Source: Cantharellus purpuraceus
Lineage: Eukaryota > Basidiomycota > Agaricomycetes > Cantharellales > Hydnaceae
NCBI GenBank assembly: GCA_025174535.1
Contig: JALBUN010000009.1
Coordinates: 434,001-498,000 of the forward strand
Reading direction: 5' to 3'
DNA: 64,000 bases
This document shows, piece after piece, positions 47,965-57,258 of this stretch. The position numbers and the translations under genes were made by a program. The notes under the pieces are model-generated. The model did no database searches and was not told the origin of the DNA. It was given only the letters and a program-made list of their open reading frames with translations. Position 1 is the first letter of the stretch. Every line of letters begins with the position of its first letter.

Positions 47965-48730
47965 TTGTTACGCACTAGGTCTGATTGGGGGTTGGAGATT
48001 GGGTTGGAGGTTTGGTTGGAGTTGGAGAGGGAGTCAGGGTATGTTGTGGGGGTCGGAACGGACTTGGCTTCAGCTTATGTGCTGCGCCCTCACTAATACC
48101 AGTGTCTGAGATTTTGGAGATGGAGTATGATTTAGAGAGTTAGGATCAGACTTAGGAACTAGGCGTGATTCGATATTCGAACTGGGGAATGAAGTCCCCA
48201 GTCAGGCAACTTAAATACATATTTGAAATCTAATAATAATTACTCTGGTGATGGGTCTCCGAGGCTGACGGCCTTACATGAGTATGTCTGAGTCCGATGG
48301 GGACGGATGTCTGGGTTCCTATGGTGATGCTGATGCATCAATCGGAACTGGAGATGGATGGGTGAGACTCGGCGGTGACAATCGGACAGATAAATGGAGA
48401 TGTGATGGTTTCCAAATGGAGTATAGATTTCATATGCACAGGGATCTGAGTGGATCGGACGGGGATCTGGGCATTAATGAATATAGTCATAACAGCCCTA
48501 CCAAACTCAGCTGAATGCTACCAAGTCCTTCACTGTACCCAAACTAGTCCTGGATGGGTCCAATTGGAGAAGCCAAATGCTTGCCATTCTGGCTTCTAGT
48601 TGTGGTGTGGTGTAATGCAACACATACAAGGGATGGCCAGGGTCCCAGCCCCTCTCCCTAAGGACATTGCCATGCTCATCCTGATGGATGAAAAGGAGGA
48701 GCAGCTTGAAAGCTTGAGTGGCAATGGGAT
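47965..48730. other. GGAGTT-rich, LTR-like relic sequence
   Basis: No gene. Sequence around 48048-48160 (GACTTGGCTTCAGCTTATGT and following) matches 55808-55900, next to the second gypsy-type LTR. It is therefore a diverged copy of that repeat. Confidence 0.5.
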
Positions 48731-48733
48731 GAT

Positions 48734-49110
48734 GTTACATCCTGTAACACTAAGTCCAATCTCCAGACTCCATCTCCATCTCAACTCCATCTCCAACAAC
48801 CCCAAACTCTGTTTATTGTCTTCTTGATAAGTAGTCTCCTTGATATGGGTTACAATAACTGCCATCTTTTACCTTGATTAGTAATAGTTCAGACTTGAGC
48901 CCAAACACTGAATTCTTTTTCATGTTGTATTCCATATCTGTCCTATTGTTCTCCTACTCTAGTTTTTCATTCAATTCTTCATATACTTATATGGACTATT
49001 CTCTGTATGTTACAGCAGTTCATATATCAACTAAGTTTGACCCCATCATCTTCTTGGTTGCTAGCTTCTTGACAAGTAACTTCTTGACAAGTTGAACTCC
49101 AGATCTCTGA
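48734..49110. mobile_element. Gypsy-type LTR relic (family 2), reverse orientation
   Basis: It begins TGTTACATCCTGTAACACTA, the reverse complement of the right end of the repeat at 55690-56311. It also shares CTTCTTGGTTGCTAGCTTCTTG and CAGTTCATATATCAACTAAG in inverted form. Imperfect inverted TGTTACA/TGTAACA ends are typical of Ty3/gypsy LTRs. Confidence 0.6.
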
Positions 49111-49129
49111 TCCAAGTCTGTACCTTTTG

Positions 49130-49411
49130 GCACTCCAGTCCTTTTCATTCAAAAAAAAGATGGCTCCCTCTGACTCTGTGTTGATTTCAGGGGACTCAAT
49201 AAAATCACCAAAAAAAGACCATTATCCACCTCCCTGCATCTCCAATCTTCTTGACAGTCCCAGAAAGGCTTGGTTCTTCACCAAAATCAATCTCTGGCAT
49301 GCTCGCCATCTTGTCTGGATTCACAAAGGTGACAAATGGAAGACAGCATTTTGCACTCGCTATGGCTCATTCAAGTGGTACATTATGCCTTTTGGACTTA
49401 CCAATGCTCCA
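49130..49411 (+). pseudogene. Ty3/gypsy reverse transcriptase fragment
   Basis: The reading CVDFRGLNKITKK, then KKDHYPPP, FTKINLWHARHLVWIHKGDK, WKTAFCTRYGSFKWYIMPFG and LTNAP is the first part of a gypsy reverse transcriptase. A TGA at 49171-49173 stands where the family has Arg, and a frame change near 49205 breaks it. The fragment ends exactly where the gypsy LTR 1 begins (49412), so that element inserted into it. Confidence 0.85.
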
Positions 49412-49512
49412 TGTAAGGTTGGACTTGATTCACACTGACACAGAACTCAACCAAGATATATTGGTTGTGCTATATGCAACAGTAGTGTGGTAAAAATCTC
49501 AAGTTTCTTTCT

Positions 49513-49657
49513 TATAGAGATAGTACAATCATTTTTGTGTATTCTAATATGCATGTACTTATAGTAAACATAAAGATCTCTACATAGTAATCCAGTGCAC
49601 GTTTCCAAGCAACCATTGCGGCCATCGGTCTGATGTGTTGGCAAGCTGAGGTTGTCA
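49513..49657 (-). repeat. copia-A 3' LTR
   Basis: This matches 53703-53847 base for base apart from a few substitutions. It is 145 bp in both copies. Confidence 0.9.
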
Positions 49658-49666
49658 TGGTCCAAC

Positions 49667-52600
49667 TCAAGTGACTAGGTCTTTGTGCTTCAGTCGTGGC
49701 AGTGACTTGGTGAATATGTCGGCGAGATTGTCATCGGTAGCACAGTATTGTACCATAACTTCATGAGAAGCTATTTTATTGCGTATGTAGTGGTGTTGAA
49801 TATTGATGTGTTTGCCTCGCACGTGGAATCCGATACTGTTAGAGAAATCAATGGCTGACTGACTGTTGACATGCAGAGTGGTGGGTTCCACCGGGGGCAG
49901 GTCCAATTCAGTGTATAGTGAGCGAAGCCATGCAATTTCTTATGAGGCATGACTAGCCGCCATGTACTCAGCTTCCATGCTTGACATAGTGATGGTGGGC
50001 TGTTTCTTGGATGCCCATGTGATGGGTCCTCCAGCGGCTAGAAAAACGTAGCCTGTGATGGACCGTCTGTCATCGAGGTTGTTTCCCCAGTTGGCGTCAG
50101 CATACCCAAAGACTTCTGTAGAGTCTGATTTAGTGTAGGTGATGCCTAGAGACCTGGTACCATTGAGGTAGCGAAAGACGTGTTTTACGGCCATCCAGTG
50201 CTCAGGAGCTGGGTTGGAGGTGAATTGGCTAAGACATTGCACAGCATGTGCTATGTCTGGTCATGTCCCAAGGGCTGCATACATGAGTGAGCCGATGGCA
50301 GCACCATACATGGGTATGTCATATCTTTTCTCAGCCGGTGTTTTGGACAACTTGATGTTCGGATCCAGTGGCATGGACACGGGATATGATTTTGCCATTC
50401 CAAAGCATTCCAGTATCCTTCTGACATATTGAGATTGCGTCAGTGCAATGGTCCCTTTGTTTGGATCACATAGGACTTGTAATCTGACAATTTGGTCTGG
50501 TTCACCAAGGTCTGTGATTGTGAAGTGCTTGGCTAGGTGTGTCTTGACGGCGTTTATGGCAGTGAGTCCAGAGGCGAACAGAACTATGTCATCAACATAA
50601 ACTGCAGCAATGACAATTTCAGCATTGTCGTGTCTAAAGTAAACGCACTGGTCTGAATGTAGCTGTTTGAAATCTAGATCCATGAACACTTTGTTGAGTT
50701 TCTCATTCCAGACTCTTCCTGATTGCCACAGTCTGTAGATGGACTTGAGCAACTTGCACACATGACCCGTTCTGTCTTCATATCCTGGCGGCTGAACCAT
50801 ATAGATGGTCTCGTCCAAATCTCTGTTTAAGTACGCTCCTACCACATCAACCACATGTGTGACTAGGTCGTATTCTACAGCGATAGCGAATAGGATTCAG
50901 AGGGTTTCAAGTCACATCACCGGTGCGAATGTTTCGTTGAAGTTGAGCCAGGGGATCTGGGTGAATCCCTTGGCAACTAGTCAGGACTTGTGCCTGGCAA
51001 CGCTGCCATGATGGTCACATTTGATCCTGAAAACCCATCTGTTTGCAATCGCAGTTCTGTTTGGCGGGAGGGAGGTTCACTAGAATGTAGGTCCCGAGGT
51101 CTAGGTGCTGTTGGATCTCCCTGTCCATCGATTTGTGCCATTCTGGCCAGTCCAGATGTGTCTGCACTTCTTGCATGGGCTGCGGGTTATCCTTGAGGGT
51201 CACACTTACCAGTGCATAGTCGCTGCTGGCATTAGGTACGTGGTGTCGCCATTCGTGAGGTCCATGGGCTCCTGGACTGTTCAGGAGTCGATAGTTGACT
51301 GGCGGCTTAGCAGCAATGCAGCTGCTTCGTTCTCTTGGTTCCACCACTGTGCGATCGTGGATCGGAGGTGGGTCTGGGTGTGGCTGTACTGGCAGGTTTG
51401 AGGCTGGCTGTATGGGTGACAATGTCATGTTCAAGTGTGGGTCTGGGCGTGACAGTGCAGGTGAGGGTGTTGCATTCGAGTGTGGCTTGTCCTGCTCTGT
51501 ACTCTCCCCCTCGAGCTGCATCGGGTGCGAGATCGTTACCTCTTGTGCAGGGGGGTCAGGACCAGCTGTAAATATGATGTTCTGGCTTGTCTGAACCTGC
51601 TTTGTGGCTGGATTGTAGTACCTGTAGCCTTTAGTCCCCTCAGAAATGCCAGTAAATATGAAAATTTTTGCTTTTGGGTCTAATTTGGACTGCTTGCCAT
51701 CCTGCTGCAGTACCCAACATTTCCGGCCAAATTCCTCAAGTAGCGACACATCCAGTTTCACTTTTTTGAATAGCTCATCCAGAGTTACTGAGTCCATCAG
51801 CGTGCGAGTCGGTGATCAGTTTTTGAGGTAGATGGCATAAGCAATGGCTTCCTTCCATAGCAGGTGAGGGAGCTGGTGTTGTGCAATCATCGTGTGTGCG
51901 TGCTCCACTACAGTCCTGTTGATCTGCTCTGCGATTCCATTCTGGGCAGGTGAATGTGCAGCTGTGACTTTGAGTAGTATGCCGACTTCAAGTAGGAAAG
52001 TCTCTAGGCCCTTGTTTATGTACTCCTTGCCACTGTCAATGTGCAGCTTCTTGAGTTTCTGACTGGTCTGAGTCTCAAGGTAGCTCTTGTAATACTTGAA
52101 CTTTGTTAAGACTTCAGACTTGTGCTTCATGAAATATACTGCAGTTCTACGTGATTTCCCATCAGTGAATGTGACGAAGTATTGGTCACCTCCAATTGCT
52201 GTTGTGCGTGCTGGCCCCCATACGTCCGAAATGGTCAGGTCTCCGATTTCAGCTATTTCAGCTATTTTCATAAGTGACTCTTTGGGGAATGGTTGCACAT
52301 GATGCTTAGCTTTGATGCAGGCTTCACATTGGGAGGACGCTGGAACCAACTCATCTACATTCATCCCAGTGACCATCTGCTTCTGCTTCAGCAGCTTTAC
52401 CGCATTCATATTCATGTGGCTGAAGATTCGGTGCCACTTGTCCCAGGTACATATTCTTGGTCAGGTATGCGTGATCCAACTCATTTTTAGCATGGATGTT
52501 CATGCGATATAGGCAGCCTTCCTTGGCCCCTTCAGCCAGTATGGTGCCATTGGGTGCCTTAATTACAGCGCATGAATCTTTAAAGAGAACAGCAAAGGCA

Positions 52601-53636
52601 GCATCCATGATCCATGATATGGATATGAGGTTGTGGGGGGCACTAGGTGTGTGCAGTACATTGCAAAGGGTTATCGGGTATGTCCTGCCATTGACGTTTG
52701 ATAGCAGGCAAACAGTGCCCTTCCCTAGTGTGTCAGCATTGCTGAGACCAGTTACTTTGTGACCGGGGGTCTCTACATAGTCAGTGAATAGACTCCTATC
52801 TCTGGCTATGTGTGATGTGCAGCTGGAATCAGCTAACCATGCTGATGAACTTTGTGCTGACAGGACTGATTGTCCGTAGCGAAGGCATACTCATCCTGTG
52901 TTTCACTGGCCTGATCCTTGCCATCGTTTTTCGCATTGGTCTGGTTGTTCTCCTTCTTCTTTGATCTGCACTCTGCAGTGTAGTGACCTTGTTTGTTGCA
53001 ATTGAAGCAGGTGATTTTAGCATTGTACTTCTTTTTCTTGGCCACTAATGCGGCATCATCACCATTCTGCAGGCGGATTCGGCGATCGTGTTTGAGGAGT
53101 CTGGCTATGAGCTTGGTGGCATTGGTTAGGGCAGAGGTGTCAATAGAAGCAATGTAGTTGTTCCAGGAATCTGGGAGTGAGGTGAGTAGGAGGATAGAGA
53201 ACTCCGCACCGTCGATTTTCTCTCCCAAATTGTGTAATTCCTCTTGGTAACCACACATGGTATGTATGTATTCGTCTATTGGGGTGCCATCCTCACATTT
53301 TGCTTGGAATAGCTTTCTTCGTGTCAGCACTATGCCCAGTGGTCCTTGAGCTTCAAGTAGGCTCTGGAGCGCATCCCAAGCTTCTTTTGATGAGGATACA
53401 CTTGATATATAAACCAGCATTGAGTCAGCTACTCTCAATCTGATAATGGACAGTGCCTGGCGGTCCCTCTTCTTCCATGCATTGAGATTCACTTGGGCTG
53501 CAGGTAACGTCCCCTGTTCGATGTATTCCCACAAGCCTTGGTCTGTTAATATGTCAATCATTTTTATCTTCCAGACCACATAATTTTCCGCGTCTTTAAG
53601 CGGGTCGATGCGATAGACATTAGTGTGTTCCACCAT
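49667..53636 (-). pseudogene. copia-A gag-pol polyprotein, decayed
   Basis: Gag (53636 to about 52870) begins MVEHTNVYRIDPLKDAENYV and carries the zinc knuckle CFNCNKQGHYTAEC. A frameshift near 52868 precedes the protease, whose site reads ADSSCTSHI, with Ser in place of the usual Gly of the DSG motif. The integrase region (52415-51816) holds CEACIKAKHH, DVWGPA, HIDSGKEY and AQNGIAEQINRT. RT retains YVDDIVLF (about 50590-50615) and RNase H follows to 49667. In-frame stops lie at 51816, 50981, 50912, 50897, 50261 (all TGA where the family has Arg) and 49940 (TAA where it has Gln). Another frame change falls near 51045. The element cannot make a full polyprotein. I describe the breaks only and do not reconstruct it. 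Confidence 0.9.
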
Positions 53637-53690
53637 GGATTCAATGTCTTTGTGTTACAGTGCTGGGTGTGGGTACAAGGTTAGGCAGCG

Positions 53691-53702
53691 GGGCCCATAA
53701 TC
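53691..53702 (-). other. copia-A primer-binding site
   Basis: On the minus strand GATTATGGGCCC directly follows the 5' LTR. It complements GGGCCCATAA(C/T)C of the initiator tRNA-Met anticodon stem-loop, the known half-tRNA priming mode of copia elements. Confidence 0.75.
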
Positions 53703-53847
53703 TATAGAGATAGTACAATCATTTTTGTGTATTCTAATATGCATGTACTTATAGTAAACATAAAGATCTCTACATAGTAATCCAGTGCGTGTTTCCAAGC
53801 AACCATTGCGGCCATTGGTCTGATGCGTTGGCAAGCTGAGGTTGTCA
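53703..53847 (-). repeat. copia-A 5' LTR
   Basis: Pairs with 49513-49657; 145 bp. Confidence 0.9.
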
Positions 53848-54056
53848 TGGTCTCTCAGCGATCCTCAACATTTCTACATGTGGACCCACACATATACTTA
53901 GGTCCACTGATTATATAATAACTGTAAATATGCACCCCATGGGTGCATATAGCTACCAAGAAGTAGCATTCCTTAAGGGAATGCTGTAGATACAAATGCA
54001 TGCATATATATACATCTATAATATTTCACCACAAGTAAATATCTAGGGTACTTACA

Positions 54057-54604
54057 CCCTCCCTGTTTTGAATGAGGCATGACCTCATTCACTAATTAGC
54101 CATACAGCTTCTTATGGAGCTGTTTGGATGAGTTGGTGTCCATATGATCATCTTGATCATATGGCTCTGAGAGAGGATGACTCTCAGTTGTCCCCAACAT
54201 TGTCATTATATCCTCATCCAACTGAATGGATGAGGAGGAGGCAACTGCTAATGTGGTGTCTCAATCAAGGTCATGATAAGCTTATTAAGCTTATCATGAC
54301 CTAAGCACTCAGCAAGGAAGTGCTTAGCAGCCTTCTGAGCTGCTCGAGAGGCTCCTAGAGTCTCTTGTTTTTGTTTACCAACCCTGGCAGGTTGGTTGAA
54401 CACTTCTCCAGAGGCAATGTGACTCACAAACACCTCTAAGAGGGCAGCATGAATGGAGGTGATGCCTCCTGTTCATCTGAGCCAGAGTGCTAGCTCCAGC
54501 TCAGTATGTTCTTTGGGGGAACAATCCCTCCAATCATACACTCCCATGATGGAAGCATGGAACAAATCACCAATTGTTGGTGAAAACTTATAACCACTGG
54601 TTAA
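54057..54604 (-). pseudogene. 3' end of gypsy family 1 extra ORF, internal-deletion copy
   Basis: Minus-strand coding similar to 57259-57790 is visible, for example ASGEVFNQPARVGKQKQ against ASGAAFNQPARVGK, and AAQKAAKHFLAECLGHDKLN. Only the last ~180 codons of the ORF lie between LTR 1 and LTR 2, so this copy lost its gag-pol part. Almost the whole stretch folds into consecutive hairpins, including a 17-bp arm pair at about 54268-54302. Confidence 0.6.
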
Positions 54605-55445
54605 TGTAAGGTTAGACTTAGTTCACACTGACACAGAACTCAACCAAGTTATATTGGTTATGCTATGTGCAACAGTGGTGTGGTAAAATCTAAGTTACCC
54701 TAACTACACGTGGACCCACATGTATACTTGGGCCCACTTGATTATATAATAACTATACATATGCACCCTATGGGCACATATATCTATCAAGAAAAGCAGC
54801 ACTCCTTAAGGGAATGTTGTATATGCTAATATTAATATATACTACTCTATAGTAAGTAAGTACCTAGACGCTTGTTCGGAATCATGTCAGTATACAATAT
54901 TCTGATGTATAGGAGATATACATCAGGATTTCAATGATACATAAAGCCAGGGAGTTACAATTTGGATATCTTAAAAGATTTCGGATGTGTGAAATTTTCA
55001 TAAATATAAACATATATTCTATATTTTAATAAACTTTAAAAGATGAGATATTTGGTTGAGATGAACATAATTATTTACATGGATATAATAGGAATGTATA
55101 TATGAATATAATTGGTATTATATAGGGTATTTAGATATACAAATACCAGGTGGGGATTAAAGATAGTTCAAATTATGTTACAAGTATTGTATAAGAAAGA
55201 ATCAATGATATTTGGATGTTCCCTCAAGGGAGTTGCCACCACTAAATGGGGAAAAAACAATTATTTTTGAGAATTATGCCAAAATATCAAAATATGTTTT
55301 AATCTAGTATATTGTGTAAAATTTGAGAATCATGTTGAAATATGAAAATAAGTTTGAATTGAAGTGTATTGTATAAAATTTGAGGAAAATAGGTTGTACA
55401 TACGTATTTGTTGTATTTCTGAACAAGCGTCCTAGGGTACTTACT
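54605..55445 (-). mobile_element. Gypsy family 1 LTR, copy 2, containing a TIR element
   Basis: The left limit TGTAAGG and right end CTTACT match LTR copies 1 and 3, except for one changed base at the right end. Without the 565-bp insert at 54867-55431 and its duplicated CTA, the LTR is about 273 bp. The minus-strand polypurine tract AAAGGGGAGGG adjoins its right end. Confidence 0.75.
54867..55431. mobile_element. Non-autonomous TIR DNA element, copy 1 (MITE-like, 565 bp)
   Basis: Imperfect terminal inverted repeats GACGCTTGTTCGGAA and TTTCTGAACAAGCGTC bound a very AT-rich interior with no transposase. CTA flanks both sides (54864-54866 and 55432-55434). The uninterrupted LTR copy 1 reads TATCTAGGGTACTTACA at this point, an empty site with a single CTA. 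It is about 93% identical to the copy at 60574-61137. Confidence 0.88.
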
Positions 55446-55690
55446 CCCTCCCCTTTTTGAATGAGGCATGACCTCATTCACTACTCAATCATACAGCTCC
55501 TTATGGAGCTGTTCAGATGAATCAGTGTCCATATGATCATCTTGATCATATGGCTCTGGAAGGGGATGGCTCTCAGTTGTCCCTGACATCATCATAGTAT
55601 CCTTATCCACTTGGATGGATGAGGAGGAGGCAACTGCTAATGCAGTGTCTTGGTCAAGGTCACAACCTAGCTGAGTGTTAAGGGCTGATA
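55446..55690 (-). pseudogene. Gypsy family 1 ORF end, further truncated copy
   Basis: Minus-strand NEVMPHSKRGGSKYPR and hairpin-rich sequence parallel to 54057-54290 and 57259-57480 are visible. The homology stops near 55680, where family 2 LTR sequence begins. Confidence 0.55.
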
Positions 55691-56311
55691 CTAGAGGTTC
55701 AATGGAGTAACTGGAGTTTGGATGCTAGTGATGAAGGGGAGGGGACTTTACTGTTCCAGTTCAACTGGAGACAGAATGGGGCAATAACTATTGAGTTGGA
55801 TTGAGTGGACTTGGCTTCAACTTGTGTGTTGTGCCCCCTTGGATTGTCGGTCCAATATTTTGGAGTTTGGAGTATGGAGTTGGATCAAGGATCTGGAGTT
55901 TGACTTGTCAAGAAAGTAATAGTCAAGAAGCTAGCAACCAAGAAGTTGATGGGGAAAATCTTAGTTGATATATGAACTACTGTAACAGACAGAGAGTAGC
56001 CTGTATAAGTATGTGGAGAATTGAATGATGAAACTAAAAGTGATAAGACAATAAGATAGATATGGAGTACAACACAGAAAGGAGTTTGGAGTTCAGACCC
56101 AAGTCCAAACTAATACTAAGCAATATAAAAGAAGAAGGTTTGTTGTAACCCATAAGAAGAAACTACTTATAAGGAGAACAATAATAGAGTTTAGGGTTGA
56201 CAGAGGTGGAGTTGATGGAGATGGAGTAGAGAGAGAATGGAGATGAAGGAGATGGAGATGGAGATGGAGATACGGAGATCAGACTTGGTGTTACAGGATG
56301 TAACAGTATCT
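55690..56311 (+). mobile_element. Gypsy-type LTR (family 2)
   Basis: It ends GGTGTTACAGGATGTAACA (about 56310) and shares inverted sequence with 48734-49110 and direct sequence with 48050-48160. A Glu/Lys-rich gag-like ORF follows on the plus strand, so this reads as the 5' LTR of a truncated plus-strand element. The left boundary is uncertain. Confidence 0.55.
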
Positions 56312-56451
56312 CCCTTCTAGATCAAGCCCATGAGATCTTAGTTAGCATCATGGGAAAATTGTCAGTATATACATTTTGAATTGGCGCACAAGGCTGGGCC
56401 AATTTATTAAATGCATGTTGCCTCTCTCCTTATCTCTTATCACCATCTGCT

Positions 56452-56772
56452 ATGCCCTCTGCTGAAGAACTTTGCCAGCAACGTGCTGAGTTGGATAAGT
56501 CAATCATGGAGGCAGATGCCGCAGAGGAAAAGAAGGCAGAAGAGGAGAAGAGGATCATGAGGGAGGAAGCAGCTCACAAGAGGACTGCTGAGGTGGAGGC
56601 TGCAAAGGAAAGGGCCTTGAGGAAGGTAGTCACGAAAGGCAAGGAAGTGGTCAGGGATCTGGATGAGGAGTCCAAACTGGACCTCATATGCAATATGTGC
56701 ATCAAGTGCAATGACATGTGTGAGTGGCAATGGATTTTAGATTTCATACTGATTATTGTTTTTGTTTTTTAG
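56452..56772 (+). pseudogene. Gag-like ORF fragment (family 2 gypsy)
   Basis: MPSAEELCQQRAELDKSIME is followed by a long Glu/Lys/Ala-rich stretch that is predicted coiled coil, then CNMCIKCNDMC. This is the style of agaricomycete gypsy Gag N-termini (judged from composition). The frame closes at 56772 and further reading is lost at 57001, where LTR copy 3 starts. Confidence 0.5.
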
Positions 56773-57000
56773 ACTGGAAAATCTTGCTCATGCCTCATGT
56801 GCCAGTCAAACCAGCTGAAATGCAAGGTAAAAGGTAGTCCTCCTCCTTGACAGAGATGTGATTGCGAAGAGGGCAGCAGCATGGGGGACCCTTCTCCCAA
56901 GTGTTGACAGACTAGGACCACAAGTATGGGTCCTGCCACTGAGGCTGTTCCTCCTGCATTGGTCAAAGCTGTGCAGGATGTTAGTATTAACATAAATTGG

Positions 57001-57258
57001 TGTCTTAGTTCACACTGTTACACAGAACTTAACCAAGTATATTGGTTGTGCGATGTGCTGTACAGTGTGATTGTTTTCTAAGGTCTGTCTACTATATGTG
57101 GACCCACATGTGTACTTGGGTCCACTGGCTTACATAATAACTATACATATGCACTGTATGGGCATATATCTACCAAGAAGACAGCATTCCTTAATGGAAT
57201 GCTGCATACATTAATTATAATTATATACTATAATAAGTAAGTACCTTGGATACTTACA
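57001..57258 (-). mobile_element. Gypsy family 1 LTR, copy 3
   Basis: It ends CTTACA at 57258 on the plus strand, preceded on the minus strand by the polypurine tract AAAAGGGGAGGG. It matches LTR copies 1 and 2 throughout (GTTCACACTG, GTGGACCCACATGTGTACTT, CATTCCTTAATGGAATG). The left end is less exact. Confidence 0.75.

Larger units (their letters stand above)
49513..53847 (-). mobile_element. Ty1/copia element copia-A, complete but broken
   Basis: Two near-identical 145-bp LTRs (49513-49657 and 53703-53847) bound a gag-protease-integrase-RT-RNase H order on the minus strand. A primer-binding site (GATTATGGGCCC on the minus strand, 53691-53702) adjoins the 5' LTR. The outermost LTR bases read TGACAACC and CTCTATA, so one end has lost the usual CA. 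I see no matching target-site duplication. The two LTRs differ by only a few substitutions, which suggests fairly recent insertion. Confidence 0.92.
49412..54056 (-). mobile_element. Gypsy family 1 LTR, copy 1, split by copia-A
   Basis: The LTR occupies 49412-49512 and 53848-54056, with copia-A inserted between. Plus-strand limits are TGTAAGG at the left and CTTACA at the right, the inverted TG/CA ends of an LTR read on the minus strand. A minus-strand polypurine tract (AGGGAGGG) abuts the right end. The interior contains palindromes such as TATGCACCCCATGGGTGCATA and GCATTCCTTAAGGGAATGC. Confidence 0.75.

Noticed and set aside
48278..48514. Plus-strand Gly/Asp-rich open frame
   Set aside because: It arises from the GGATGG-type low-complexity relic; no start context or homologue is recognised.
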